Counted from the stretch's first letter, positions 17,208-26,894 are shown. The stretch is 64,000 nucleotides of DNA from Pseudomonas alkylphenolica (GCF_016009175.1 NZ_JADUCM010000026.1:1-64000), one strand, 5' to 3'. Translations and numbers: made by a program. The notes: generated from the sequence alone by a model not told the origin.

Positions 17208-19118
17208 GTGTTTCAACGTCTTTTGTGTTCGCTGTCTGTCCTGAGCCTTTCCATCGCCGCCGCCCAGGCCGCGACCCTCGATACGCCGCGGCTGGCGAGT
17301 ATCGACAACTTCCGTGATGTCGCCGGTACCACCAGCGCGTACACCACGCGCAACGATGGCACGATGCGTGCCGGGGTGTTCTACCGCTCCAACGCCTTGA
17401 CGCCATCGGCCGCCGACCTTGCCACCCTCAATGGCCTGGGTATCCGCGCCATCTACGACCTGCGCACGCCCAGCGAGATCGCCGCCACCCCCGACACCCT
17501 GCTCACCGGGGCGACCTACCGCAACATCGACATTATTGGCAGCGGGACGTCCGGGGCCAATATCACCACCGTCTCGATCAGCAGTGCGGCCCAGGCCATG
17601 GCGATGATGCAGGACGCCAACCGCAGCTTTGTCAGCGATGCCGGCATGCGCAACCAGTTCGCGGCGCTGTTCACGGCACTGGCCGATGTCGACGGCGCGG
17701 CGTTGTTTCACTGCACGGCCGGCAAGGACCGCACCGGCTGGACCTCGGCAGTGCTGTTGAGCCTGGCAGGCGTCGATAACGCCACGATCATGGCGGACTA
17801 CCTGGCGACCAATGACTACACCGCCGCGCGCGTGGCCAAGACCCTGGCCGCGATGCCGGCGAGCATGGCCGCGATTTATGGCCCGATGCTCACGGTCGAC
17901 GCGAGCTTCCTGCAAGCCGGGCTGGACGAAGTGATCAGCCAGTACGGCAGCATGGACAACTACCTCAAGACCGGCCTGGGCCTGTCGCAAGAGACGCTCT
18001 ACGTGCTGCGCGCCAAACTGGTCGAATACAACAGCCTGCCGGGCCAGGCCGGATTGCTCGGCAACGCCGCGGCGGGTGCCGGCCTGTTGCAACAGCTGCA
18101 GAACAGCAGCCTGTCGGGCGCCGATACGGCTTATAACTTCTACCTGCAATCGGCCATTGATGACGGCACCCTTGGCGGTGTCGAGTCGACGGTTGGCGGC
18201 CAGGTGCATGCCGATGCGGCCAGCTACCTGCTGCGTCAGGATGCGCTGATAGACCAGGCTGCAACGCCCTACACCCGGGGTACCGAGCTCAAGGTCGGGC
18301 AATACCGTCTGTGGAGTACCGCGCTGGCCAGCTACCTGGGCACCGATGGTTCGAACCACGCCGCCAGCAGCAACGAACACAGCCAGGGCATGATGGTCGG
18401 CCTGACCCAGCGCTTCTCGGAACAGCTCAGCGCCTACGCCGGTATTGGCTACAGCAACGGCTCGGTGGGTGGCGCCGGCGGCGAGGTGGATACCGACCTC
18501 AGCTTCATCCGTGCCGGTGCACGTTTTGCGCCCGATGGCCTGGAGCACGGGGTGTTCGTCGACGCCGATGCCAGCGCCGGCTGGCTGGACTACGACAGCA
18601 AACGCGACCTGGGCGGTGGCCTGGGCACGGCCAAAGGCGACAGCCACGGTACCCTCACAGGCGCCAGCCTGGCCTTGGGCTATCGCACACCGGTGAACGG
18701 CGTTGTATTTGAACCGACCCTCGGCGTGCGCGCCAGCCATCTGGAAATCTCCGACTTCACGGAAAAAGGCAGCGAACTGGCGCTGGCGGTAGACGGCATC
18801 AACGAGACCCGTACCAGCGCCTTCGTCAACCTCAATGCGTCGTTCAGCGCGTTTGACGTCGGCGCCTGGCAATGGGTGCCGGGTATCGACGTAGGCTATG
18901 AGCACGTGCTGGGCGATAACACCCTCGACAGCCAAGGGCACTTGCTCGGACTGGATGTTGAACAGCGTGCCGCGTTTGATAACCGCGACCAGTTCAGTGC
19001 CGGGGTCAACCTGATGGCGACCTTGGGGGCTTTGAGTGTCGGTGCCGAGGTAGGTGCCAGCGGTGGCGGCGACAGCCACGGTGCCAGTGGCAGCCTCAAG
19101 GCCAGTTACCTGTTCTGA
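17208..19118 (+). CDS. Tyrosine phosphatase domain fused to autotransporter beta-barrel
   Basis: This 636-residue protein has three parts. A signal peptide (LSVLSLSIAAAQAA) comes first. A dual-specificity/tyrosine phosphatase domain follows (FRDVAGT; FYRSNALT; IYDLRTPSEI), with the catalytic loop HCTAGKDRTG (H168, C169, R175) fully intact. From about residue 370 there is a C-terminal 12-strand autotransporter barrel, starting near KVGQYRLWSTALASYLG and ending in the outer-membrane signature YLF. It would place an active phosphatase on or beyond the outer membrane. It starts with GTG, preceded by GAGG 7 bases upstream. No linked protease or substrate gene is seen. The neighbouring AraC gene is convergent, four bases past its end. 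Confidence 0.85.
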   Translation: MFQRLLCSLSVLSLSIAAAQAATLDTPRLASIDNFRDVAGTTSAYTTRNDGTMRAGVFYRSNALTPSAADLATLNGLGIRAIYDLRTPSEIAATPDTLLTGATYRNIDIIGSGTSGANITTVSISSAAQAMAMMQDANRSFVSDAGMRNQFAALFTALADVDGAALFHCTAGKDRTGWTSAVLLSLAGVDNATIMADYLATNDYTAARVAKTLAAMPASMAAIYGPMLTVDASFLQAGLDEVISQYGSMDNYLKTGLGLSQETLYVLRAKLVEYNSLPGQAGLLGNAAAGAGLLQQLQNSSLSGADTAYNFYLQSAIDDGTLGGVESTVGGQVHADAASYLLRQDALIDQAATPYTRGTELKVGQYRLWSTALASYLGTDGSNHAASSNEHSQGMMVGLTQRFSEQLSAYAGIGYSNGSVGGAGGEVDTDLSFIRAGARFAPDGLEHGVFVDADASAGWLDYDSKRDLGGGLGTAKGDSHGTLTGASLALGYRTPVNGVVFEPTLGVRASHLEISDFTEKGSELALAVDGINETRTSAFVNLNASFSAFDVGAWQWVPGIDVGYEHVLGDNTLDSQGHLLGLDVEQRAAFDNRDQFSAGVNLMATLGALSVGAEVGASGGGDSHGASGSLKASYLF

Positions 19119-19121
19119 TTG

Positions 19122-20123
19122 TCAGCCTGGTGCTCTGCCGCCCATGCAGAGCGTCGGGCGCTTGCGTACGTCGGCCGGGCTTACGCCGTAAGCGCCCTGG
19201 AAGTACTGGCAGAACCTGCCGACGTTGCTGAAGCCGTGCTGCAGGGCCACCTCGGAGACCGATGGCGCGCCATCGCTGGCCAATGCTGAATAGGCCCGCT
19301 CCAGGCGGATCTGGCGTTGGTAGGCAACAATCGAAGTGCCGGCAAAGCGCTGAAAACCGTCCTGCAGCGCGCGCAGGCTGGTGCTGCTCAGCTGTGCCAG
19401 TTCACTGCCGCCGACCCGCGCGTGGGGATGGCTGTGGATGTAATCCATGGCCAGCTTCACATGGCGCGGTGCAATCTGCGGCGCCGGGCGGCGCAGGGCG
19501 TCAGTGAAATTGTGCGGCCAGGCCTCCAGTACCGCATCAATGAACATTTCCTGAAGACGGACCGGCATCAACGAACCGGTGTTGATCAGCAGGTCGAACT
19601 CGTTACCGGTGGCCAGTTGCACCAGGGCACGAATGCCTTGCAACGCCGGTGCGTCAAGGTTCACCCGCGGCTCGAAGCGCAACGGCTGTACGATCGGTTT
19701 GCCCAATAGCGTCGACAATCGCTCGGTGAGCAGCGCACGGCGTATCGAAAGACCGTGCTGAGTATGGCCGTCGACCACGCGCATCGAGTGCATGTCACGC
19801 TTGTCGATGGCCAGGCCGACGCCGCTCAGGCCTGCCGATTCACTGGCCTGGTTGAAAATGATGGTGCCGGCGGTGGGCAGTACGAAGGTGATTTCGTCTG
19901 CGGGGCTGGGGAGCGTGATGGTGAAGTCGCCCCGGTAATGCATGTGCCGAAAGCTGACGCCTTCATAGCGGCCATAGACGCCACCGATAACGATGTCCCG
20001 GGGCAGCGGCGGAGTATCGGCATAGAGGTTGCCGAACAGCTGGGCGAACATCGCCCCGAATGCATCGCTGTTCATCACGTCAGCGCGAAGGATGATGGGC
20101 TTGCGGGTTGTGCTGGAGTACAC
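19122..20123 (-). CDS. AraC-family transcriptional regulator
   Basis: The product has 333 residues with a variable N-terminal ligand domain and a C-terminal double helix-turn-helix (HARVGGSELAQLSSTSLRAL; VSEVALQHGFSNVGRFCQYF; GVSPADVRKRP). It resembles AraC activators with a cupin-like 'AraC-binding-like' N-terminus. It is convergent with the autotransporter phosphatase and divergent from ppk2, so its target is not obvious. Confidence 0.85.
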   Translation of the reverse strand: MYSSTTRKPIILRADVMNSDAFGAMFAQLFGNLYADTPPLPRDIVIGGVYGRYEGVSFRHMHYRGDFTITLPSPADEITFVLPTAGTIIFNQASESAGLSGVGLAIDKRDMHSMRVVDGHTQHGLSIRRALLTERLSTLLGKPIVQPLRFEPRVNLDAPALQGIRALVQLATGNEFDLLINTGSLMPVRLQEMFIDAVLEAWPHNFTDALRRPAPQIAPRHVKLAMDYIHSHPHARVGGSELAQLSSTSLRALQDGFQRFAGTSIVAYQRQIRLERAYSALASDGAPSVSEVALQHGFSNVGRFCQYFQGAYGVSPADVRKRPTLCMGGRAPG

Positions 20124-20285
20124 CGTGAGTGTCGCCTTGAACAGGAGCGCGGGCCGGCGCGGGAGTGCGCAGCGACGCTAGCAGCGCGCGATGACAAATG
20201 TATGACTTGGCTCAGGCTGCGTTGAGGACCTTCGACTAGACTCACACGCTGGATTCAAGGCATTAACGGACGCGAGGCTTTGTTC

Positions 20286-21107
20286 ATGGCAAAAGACAAG
20301 AAAGATTCTGATAAGCGCAAGCCCTCAAAAGATACCAAGTTGAAGAACAAGGACTACCTCGAGCAATTGCGCTTGCTGCATGTCGAGCTGGTCAAGATGC
20401 AGGAGTGGGTGAAGGAAAAAGGCGTCAAGGTCTGCATTCTGTTCGAAGGCCGCGATGGTGCCGGCAAGGGTGGGACCATCAAGGCCCTGACCGAGCGGGT
20501 GAGCCCGCGGGTGTTTCGCGTGGTGGCGCTGCCTGCGCCCAACGACCGTGAAAAAAGCCAGATGTACCTGCAGCGCTATCTGCCGCACCTGCCGGCCGCT
20601 GGTGAAGTGGTGATCTTTGACCGCAGCTGGTACAACCGCGCCGGTGTCGAGCGGGTGATGGGGTTTTGCACCCAGGAGCAGGCTGAAGGTTTCCTCAACG
20701 CCGTACCGGCGGTCGAGCGCGCAATCATCGATTCGGGTGTGATCCTGCTCAAGTACTGGCTGGAAGTCAGTGAAGAGGAACAGACCCGTCGCCTTGAAGC
20801 ACGCATCGAGGATGGGCGCAAAATCTGGAAACTGTCGCCCATGGACCTCAAGTCGTACAGCCGCTGGTATGACTATTCACGTGCCCGCGACGACATGTTC
20901 AAGGCCACCGACACCGGACATGCGCCCTGGTTCGTGGCCGACTCGAACGACAAACGCCGCGCGCGGCTGAACATCATCGCCGACATCCTCAGCCACATTC
21001 CCTACAAAGAGATCCCGCGCGAGAAGGTCAAACTGCCGAAGCGGCAGAAGCCTGGCAATTATCGAGAGCCCAATTACCAGTTCAAACGGGTGGTCGAGCA
21101 GTACTGA
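20286..21107 (+). CDS. ppk2: Polyphosphate kinase 2 (PPK2 class I)
   Basis: This 273-residue single-domain PPK2 has Walker A GRDGAGKGG (residues 55-63), the lid segment RVVALPAPNDREKSQMYLQR, Walker B FDRSWYNRAGVERV and the C-terminal KRRARLNIIADILSHIPY. PPK2 enzymes transfer phosphate between polyphosphate and nucleoside diphosphates, usually making GTP/ATP from polyphosphate. The basic N-terminal tail (KDKKDSDKRKPSKDTKLKNK) is typical. ATG 20286 is preferred over a TTG two codons earlier. The gene is single and is followed by a strong hairpin. Confidence 0.9.
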   Translation: MAKDKKDSDKRKPSKDTKLKNKDYLEQLRLLHVELVKMQEWVKEKGVKVCILFEGRDGAGKGGTIKALTERVSPRVFRVVALPAPNDREKSQMYLQRYLPHLPAAGEVVIFDRSWYNRAGVERVMGFCTQEQAEGFLNAVPAVERAIIDSGVILLKYWLEVSEEEQTRRLEARIEDGRKIWKLSPMDLKSYSRWYDYSRARDDMFKATDTGHAPWFVADSNDKRRARLNIIADILSHIPYKEIPREKVKLPKRQKPGNYREPNYQFKRVVEQY

Positions 21108-21122
21108 CAACTGCTCTACGTG

Positions 21123-21149
21123 CCCATCGCAGGCAATGCCTGCGATGGG
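21123..21149. terminator. Hairpin between ppk2 and convergent AraC gene
   Basis: A perfect 12-bp stem (CCCATCGCAGGC / GCCTGCGATGGG, loop AAT) lies between two convergent stops and could terminate both transcripts. It has no T tract. Confidence 0.55.
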
Positions 21150-21164
21150 GCGCGCAGGGCGTCT

Positions 21165-22166
21165 TTAGCCGGCGTGCTCACGCCGCCACAGGGCCGGTGT
21201 CTTGTTGAACTGCGCCGTGAACCAGCGCGTGAACGAACTGGGCATCGAGTACCCGAGCATGTCGGAGATGCGCCCCAGCGAGTAGCCCGGGTTGTTCAGG
21301 TAACGGATGACCAGGTCGCGGCGCACACAGTTGAGCAAGTCGCTGAAGCTGGTGCCGTCGGCCTCCAGGCGCCGCTGCAGGGTGCGCACGTTCAGGCCCT
21401 GGATCAGCGCCACCTGCTCGGGTGTGGCTTTGCCCATCGGCAGCAGCAGGTAGATGGACTTGCGCACTTCAAAGGCCAGGCTGTGATCGTTCTTGCCCCT
21501 GAGCGAATTCAGGTAGCGCTCGGCATGGCGGGCCAGAGCCTGGTTGCCCAGCGGGTTGGCGGCGTCGAGGTTGGCGGCGGGGCAGGCGATGCCGTTGAAC
21601 TCGCAGCCGAACTCCACTTTGCAGCCGAAGACACGCCGGTGCACCGCAAGGTCGTTCGGTGCCTCGTGGGTAAAACAGACGTACAGCGGCTGCCAGTGCA
21701 CCCCCAGCAAGGCAGCGCAGAAGCGATGCAGAATGGCGGTGGCCAACTCGATGGACTGGCGGTTGCGAGTGCCTCGCTCGGTGATGAGTTCCTGGCGGAT
21801 GATGACCGTCTTGCCGGTTTCCTCGATGAAGATCGCCAGGGAATCATTGAGCAGGTGCCGATACTGCACGATCACGTTCAACGCATCGCGCAGGGTGTGC
21901 TGGTGGCTGAGCAACAGGCTGACTTCGCCAAAATCTGCCAGGTTGCGCAGTTCGGCCATGCGCAGCCCCAGGGTTTCGCAGCGGGTAAGCTGTGCGGTGC
22001 GCTCCAGCAGCTCAACCGCAGGCTGGGCCGGGATGTGCTGCTTGCTGTCGGCGATGACCTCAGGGCAAAAGCCTGCCTCACGCAGCAGGGCGTCGCCGTC
22101 AAACTGCAGATGGCGGGTGACCTCCAGGTAATTGCTCAGCACGGCGGTACGGGCTAATAAAGTCAT
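21165..22166 (-). CDS. AraC-family regulator with Arabinose_bd-type N-terminus
   Basis: The product has 333 residues from ATG 22166, which has GGAGG 8-9 bases upstream; a GTG at 22178 would sit inside that ribosome site. The N-terminal part resembles the OruR/ToxR-type ligand domain (YLEVTRHLQFDGDALLREAG), and the C-terminus is an AraC DNA-binding domain (VRTLQRRLEADGTSFSDLL; SLGRISDMLGYSMPSSFTRW). It is divergent from the acyl-CoA ligase gene 185 bases away and is the likely regulator of it. Confidence 0.85.
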   Translation of the reverse strand: MTLLARTAVLSNYLEVTRHLQFDGDALLREAGFCPEVIADSKQHIPAQPAVELLERTAQLTRCETLGLRMAELRNLADFGEVSLLLSHQHTLRDALNVIVQYRHLLNDSLAIFIEETGKTVIIRQELITERGTRNRQSIELATAILHRFCAALLGVHWQPLYVCFTHEAPNDLAVHRRVFGCKVEFGCEFNGIACPAANLDAANPLGNQALARHAERYLNSLRGKNDHSLAFEVRKSIYLLLPMGKATPEQVALIQGLNVRTLQRRLEADGTSFSDLLNCVRRDLVIRYLNNPGYSLGRISDMLGYSMPSSFTRWFTAQFNKTPALWRREHAG

Positions 22167-22350
22167 GGTGTCTTTCACCTCCCTTTGCTGACATCTGACA
22201 TCCGGCGCGCCAGGCGCACTGTTATAGACGGTTAGTAGGCTGATCTGTACAGGTCGTCATCAAAAGACAAAAAGCTGACGCGAAAAGTGAAGCGCTGTGC
22301 GTGGTCGAAAATTACTGTGCAACGACATAACAGACGCAGGAAGTCGTTCC

Positions 22351-23997
22351 GTGGTGAAAACAAAAAAAATTCCACCTGCTCACAACGCCTACAACTACCC
22401 GTTGTTGATCAAAAGCCTGTTGCTGTCGGGCGTGCGCCATGCCCCGGAGCAGGAAATCGTCTCTGGTCATACGCTGCGCTACAACTACCGCACGCTCAAC
22501 ACGCGTATCCGCCAATTGGCCAACGCGCTGACCAACGCCGGGGTAAAGCCGGGCGATACCGTGGCGGTGATGGACTGGGACAGCCATCGCTACCTGGAGT
22601 GCTTCTTTGCCGTACCCATGATCGGCGCCGTGTTGCACACCGTGAACATTCGCCTGTCGCCCGAACAGATTGTCTACACCATGAACCACGCCGAAGACGA
22701 CCTGGTGCTGGTGCATGACGATTTCCTGCCCCTGCTCGAGCCGATTGCCGACCAGCTGACCACGGTCAAAGGCTACATCCAGCTCAGCGATACCGGCGCA
22801 GCAGCTACCGGGCTGCCGGTGCTGGGCGAGTACGAAAGCCTGCTGGCCGAGGCCGATGGCGTTTACGACTTTCCCGACTTCGATGAAGACTCGGTGGCCA
22901 CCCTGTTCTACACCTCCGGCACCACCGGCAACCCCAAGGGCGTTTACTTCTCGCACCGTCAGCTGGTGCTGCACACCCTGAGTGCGGTTGGCACGCTCGG
23001 CGCTTACAAGGGCCTGCCGCTGCTGCGTTCGGACGATGTCTACATGCCCATCACGCCAATGTTCCATGTGCATGCCTGGGGCGTGCCCTATGTCGCCACC
23101 CTGATGGGGATCAAGCAGGTGTACCCGGGGCGCTACGAGCCCAATAATCTGGTGCGCCTGTACCGCGAAGAAAAGGTCAGCTTCTCGCATTGCGTGCCGA
23201 CCATCCTGCAGATGATCCTCGACAGCGCTGAAGCCGCGACGACGGACCTCGCCGGCTGGAAAATGCTGCTTGGCGGCAGTGCCTTGACCCACGGCGTAGC
23301 GGCCCAGGCAACCGGGCGCGGCATGAGCATTCATTGTGGCTACGGCATGTCCGAGACCTGCCCGATCCTCTGCACCACCTACCTGCGTGAGTCCGACTAT
23401 GCGTTGCCGGCGCATGAACAGGTGTCGGCGCGGATCAAGACCGGTGTTCCCGGTGCGCTGGTGGATCTGAAGATCATCGACGCCAACGGCAAGGCGCTGC
23501 CCCACGATGGCAGCGCGCAAGGCGAGATCGTGGTGCGCGCACCCTGGCTGACCCAGGGCTACCTGAAAGAGCCGGAGCAGGGCGCTCAGCTGTGGGAAGA
23601 CGGCTGGTTGCACACCGGTGACATTGCCTCCATCGATGCCCTGGGCGTGGTGGAGATCAAGGACCGCATCAAGGACGTGATCAAGACCGGCGGGGAATGG
23701 ATCAGCTCGCTGGAGCTGGAAACCCTGATCAGCGAACACCCGGCGGTTGCCTCGGTGGCGGTGGTCGGTATTCCTGACCCGCAATGGGGCGAACGCCCGG
23801 TGGCGCTGGTGATCTGCGCGGCCAATGAACAGGTGGATGCCAACGCCCTGAAGACCCACCTGAACCAGTATGTTGAAAGCGGGCGCATCAACAAATGGGC
23901 AATCCCCAAGGAGATCCGCTTTGTAGCCGACATCCCGAAAACCAGTGTTGGCAAGATCAACAAGAAGCTGATCCGGGAAAACGAGTTGTCGATGTAA
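22351..23997 (+). CDS. Fatty-acyl-CoA ligase (AMP-binding, AlkK-like)
   Basis: This 548-residue adenylate-forming enzyme has the P-loop-like motif YTSGTTGNPKG, the A5 motif (YGMSETCP), the A7 region (LHTGDIA) and the C-terminal catalytic Lys in KTSVGKINKK. It is closest in style to medium-chain/3-methylthiopropionyl-type ligases (AlkK family): carboxylic acid + ATP + CoA gives acyl-CoA + AMP + PPi. GTG 22351 is used because AGGAAG precedes it by 8 bases; an upstream frame to 22297 has no ribosome site. It probably supplies acyl-CoA to the beta-oxidation genes that follow, but it ends in a REP pair and is not in their operon. Confidence 0.87.
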   Translation: MVKTKKIPPAHNAYNYPLLIKSLLLSGVRHAPEQEIVSGHTLRYNYRTLNTRIRQLANALTNAGVKPGDTVAVMDWDSHRYLECFFAVPMIGAVLHTVNIRLSPEQIVYTMNHAEDDLVLVHDDFLPLLEPIADQLTTVKGYIQLSDTGAAATGLPVLGEYESLLAEADGVYDFPDFDEDSVATLFYTSGTTGNPKGVYFSHRQLVLHTLSAVGTLGAYKGLPLLRSDDVYMPITPMFHVHAWGVPYVATLMGIKQVYPGRYEPNNLVRLYREEKVSFSHCVPTILQMILDSAEAATTDLAGWKMLLGGSALTHGVAAQATGRGMSIHCGYGMSETCPILCTTYLRESDYALPAHEQVSARIKTGVPGALVDLKIIDANGKALPHDGSAQGEIVVRAPWLTQGYLKEPEQGAQLWEDGWLHTGDIASIDALGVVEIKDRIKDVIKTGGEWISSLELETLISEHPAVASVAVVGIPDPQWGERPVALVICAANEQVDANALKTHLNQYVESGRINKWAIPKEIRFVADIPKTSVGKINKKLIRENELSM

Positions 23998-24000
23998 TCC

Positions 24001-24084
24001 CTTCGCGGGTAAACCCGCTCCCACAAGGGGAGTGCAACGGCTGAGACCAGCACTGCACCTGTGGGAGCGGGTTTACCCGCGAAA
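24001..24084. repeat. Inverted REP pair (REPIN) between convergent genes
   Basis: Two copies of a Pseudomonas REP core (CTTCGCGGGTAAACCCGCTC at 24001, its inverted copy at about 24060-24084) face each other. The spacer has its own small dyad (AGTGCA/TGCACT). It lies between the stops of the ligase and of the sigma-54 regulator, where it could act as a two-way terminator. Confidence 0.85.
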
Positions 24085-24098
24085 GAAGACAGTTGCCC

Positions 24099-26033
24099 TT
24101 ACGCCTCACGCAGCCGCCGCCACAGGGTGGTACGGCTGACCCCCAGCCGTCGCGCGGCTTCGTCCATGTTTCCCTGGCAGGCATTGACCACATGCCGGGC
24201 GTGTGCGCGTTCGGCCGTCTTGCCGTGGTGGCGCAGATCTTCCTGTACCGTAACGGGCTGCACCTCGTGCAAGGGTACAGGCACCTGCTCGAACAGCTCC
24301 GGAAACAGCGCACTCAAGCTGAAATCCGGGTCATCGCCGTGCAATGACTGAGCACACACCGCCGCCCGCTCGACAATATTCTCCAGCTCCCGAATATTGC
24401 CCGGCCAGCGATGGCGCTGCAGGAACGGCATCAACCGCTGCAGTACCCGGGTATCGGCCGGCGTCGCGCCCGGCTGGCGTTCAAGCAGGGCGTTGGCCAG
24501 CAACGCAATGTCCTCCGGGCGCTCACGCAGCGGCGGCACCGCCAGGCGCAGAATGTTCAGGCGATAGTACAAGTCTTCACGAAAGCGCCCGTCGGCGATG
24601 TGCGCGCGCAGGTCGCAATGGGTCGCCGCGACAACCCGGATATCCACTGGCGTCGGCTCGCTGGCGCCCAGACGCAACACTTCACGCTCCTGCAGCACCC
24701 GCAACAGGCGGGTTTGCAACGACACCGGCATATCGCCAATTTCATCGAGAAACAACGTACCGGTATGCGCGCTTTCGATCAGGCCGACCCGGCCACCCTT
24801 GCGTGAGCCGGTAAACGCGCCTTCTTCATAGCCAAACAGTTCGCTTTCCAGCAACGACTCGGCAAAGGCCGCGCAGTTGATCGCCACAAACGGTGCCGGT
24901 TGACGCGCACTGGCATTGTGCAAGCTTTGCGCGAGCAGTTCTTTACCTGTGCCGCTTTCGCCGGTGATCAGCACCGTCGAACCGGATTGCGCATAACGCT
25001 TTGCCAGCTGCAGGGTGGCGCGAAACGCTGGCGCCTGGCCGAGGATCTGCTCGAAACGGTAACGGGCCGTGAACTGCCGTGGCCGCGCCTGGATACGGAT
25101 GCGCCGCTCGGCTCGCTGGATGGCATGGGTTTCCTGGCAGGTGATGACCATGCCGTCGGGCTGACCCGCTTCGATGATCGGGGTGAGGGTGGCCGCCAGG
25201 GTCTGCTCGCCAACGCGGACCAACTGGTTTTCTTCCTGCAAGGCCGCAGTATCGAGGGTCGGCAGCAGCTCGTGGACACAACGGCCCTGCGCCCATTGCG
25301 CCGTGACCTGAAGCAGGGCCGCCATCTTCGGGTTGATCGATTGCACGCGCCCCTCGGCGTCGACCGCGATCACGCCATCGCTGAGGTTGCGCAACACGGC
25401 ATTCAGGCGCTGGTGTTCGCGCAGGCTCTGCGCACGGCTGTGGCAGAGCGACAGGGCATTGTTCAGGGTGCGGCGGATGCTATCGGCGTTGAGTGCCAGC
25501 ACCCCTTGCACGCCCAACGCCTGGGCCAGCTCAACGATGGTCGAGGAACCGACGATCACCGCAAAGCCCTCATCGACCAGCTGCTGCACCTGGTGGCGGG
25601 CCTCTTCGAAGTTGCTGTAGGTGGCCTCGCGCAGCGCCACGGTGAACAGCGACTGCATCGCTGCCAGCTCCGGGTGGGCATGGCGAAAGCTCAGGATGCC
25701 GACGCGGGTGGCGCGTGACCTGGCCAGGTCCAACGCACGGATCAGGTCGAATTCGCCCATGTGGATGGCCATCACCGGGGTCGCGATGTGTTGGCGCAGG
25801 TACTCGGCGGTTGCCCCCGAACAGATGATCATGTCGGCGCGCTGTTCGGCTTCGAGCAGGCGCGCGGTGTCGAGCAACTGGGCCAACGGCGTGTCGACGA
25901 TCTCGATGTGTGCGCGGCGGTGGTAATCGCCGGTTGCTTGTCCGATGAGGCGTGCCATGGGACTGGGACCGTCGGCCGGGCGCCGGTGGGTGAGCAGGGC
26001 GATGATCTTTGGCAGGTAGGGGGCTTCAGGCAT
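24099..26033 (-). CDS. PrpR-like sigma-54-dependent activator
   Basis: The product has 644 residues from ATG 26033 (GGAG 5 bases upstream). The order is a PrpR_N-type sensory domain (about 1-180), a PAS domain (about 195-310; LSDGVIAVDAEGRVQSINP), an AAA+ sigma-54 interaction domain with Walker A GESGTGKE (near 355) and Walker B GTLFLDEIGDMP, and a Fis-type HTH at the end (NMDEAARRLGVSRTTLWRRL). The sigma-54 contact loop reads GAFTGS rather than the textbook GAFTGA. PrpR-type domains sense CoA-pathway metabolites or organic acids. It is the last gene of the minus-strand acyl-CoA operon and probably activates it or the divergent kinase operon. Confidence 0.87.
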   Translation of the reverse strand: MPEAPYLPKIIALLTHRRPADGPSPMARLIGQATGDYHRRAHIEIVDTPLAQLLDTARLLEAEQRADMIICSGATAEYLRQHIATPVMAIHMGEFDLIRALDLARSRATRVGILSFRHAHPELAAMQSLFTVALREATYSNFEEARHQVQQLVDEGFAVIVGSSTIVELAQALGVQGVLALNADSIRRTLNNALSLCHSRAQSLREHQRLNAVLRNLSDGVIAVDAEGRVQSINPKMAALLQVTAQWAQGRCVHELLPTLDTAALQEENQLVRVGEQTLAATLTPIIEAGQPDGMVITCQETHAIQRAERRIRIQARPRQFTARYRFEQILGQAPAFRATLQLAKRYAQSGSTVLITGESGTGKELLAQSLHNASARQPAPFVAINCAAFAESLLESELFGYEEGAFTGSRKGGRVGLIESAHTGTLFLDEIGDMPVSLQTRLLRVLQEREVLRLGASEPTPVDIRVVAATHCDLRAHIADGRFREDLYYRLNILRLAVPPLRERPEDIALLANALLERQPGATPADTRVLQRLMPFLQRHRWPGNIRELENIVERAAVCAQSLHGDDPDFSLSALFPELFEQVPVPLHEVQPVTVQEDLRHHGKTAERAHARHVVNACQGNMDEAARRLGVSRTTLWRRLREA

Positions 26034-26105
26034 GGGGGCTCCACAGGTGCGTGTGGCAGTGCAGGGGAAAGCGGGCGCCATCGTTGCAATGACGCCCGGG
26101 TGGTA

Positions 26106-26879
26106 CTACAGCGGGTTGACCAGATGCCCGCCGTCCACGGCGATGATGCTGCCGGTCATGAACGCACTGGCTTCGCTGGCCAGCAGCAACAACGGACCGT
26201 CAAGCTCCTGCAGCCGGCCGAGGCGACGCAGGGGCACCCGCTCGCGGATGTAGCCCTGGCCGGCCTCACTGTCGAAGTAGTCGCTGTTCATTTCGGTCTT
26301 GAAGTAACCGGGGGCGATGGCGTTGACGCGGATGCCATGACGCGCCAACTCCAGGGCCATCGCCTTGGTCAGCTGCACCACACCGGCCTTGGCCGTGCAG
26401 TAGTGGCTCAGGCCCGTGCCCACGCGCAAGCCGAGGATCGAGGCAATGTTGATGATGCTGCCGCCGCGCCCGGCCTTGATCAGACGCTGGCTGGCACATT
26501 GGGCGACGCGGAACACGCCATCCAGGTTGGTCGACAGCATGCTGTGCCACTGCTCTTCGCTCAGTTCGGTAAAGCGTCCGGGATCGCCGATACCGGCATT
26601 GTTGATAACCACATCAATGTGGCCGAACTGTTCCTGGGCGGCATCGAAGGCCTGTTCGACGCTGTCGCGTCGCGTCACGTCGAGGCTCACGGCCAGCGCC
26701 TTGCCGCCGTTCTGCTGCAGCTCGCCGGCCAGCTGTTCGAGGCGTTCGACGCGGCGCGCAGCGACCACCAGGTTGGCACCGGCGCGCTGGGCCACGCGGG
26801 CGAAATGAGCGCCCAGGCCACTGGACGCGCCGGTGACCAGCACGGTCTTGCCGGTCAGGGAAAACGGGGTATCGAGCAT
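26106..26879 (-). CDS. SDR-family oxidoreductase
   Basis: This 257-residue classical short-chain dehydrogenase has the cofactor motif TGASSGLG (16-23), NNAG and the catalytic Tyr160-Lys164 (YCTAK). Arg42/Arg43 after the second strand (VVAARRVERL) suggest NADP(H) preference, which is inference. It lies 15 bases downstream of the thiolase gene in the same operon. It could reduce or oxidise a keto/hydroxy group of the acyl substrate, for example a 4-keto acid derivative. Confidence 0.85.
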   Translation of the reverse strand: MLDTPFSLTGKTVLVTGASSGLGAHFARVAQRAGANLVVAARRVERLEQLAGELQQNGGKALAVSLDVTRRDSVEQAFDAAQEQFGHIDVVINNAGIGDPGRFTELSEEQWHSMLSTNLDGVFRVAQCASQRLIKAGRGGSIINIASILGLRVGTGLSHYCTAKAGVVQLTKAMALELARHGIRVNAIAPGYFKTEMNSDYFDSEAGQGYIRERVPLRRLGRLQELDGPLLLLASEASAFMTGSIIAVDGGHLVNPL

Positions 26880-26894
26880 GGTGGTTCCTTGTTC

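Noticed and set aside
17193..19079. 628-codon minus-strand open frame opposite the phosphatase autotransporter
   Set aside because: The plus strand has signal peptide, catalytic loop and barrel; the reverse frame is composition noise.
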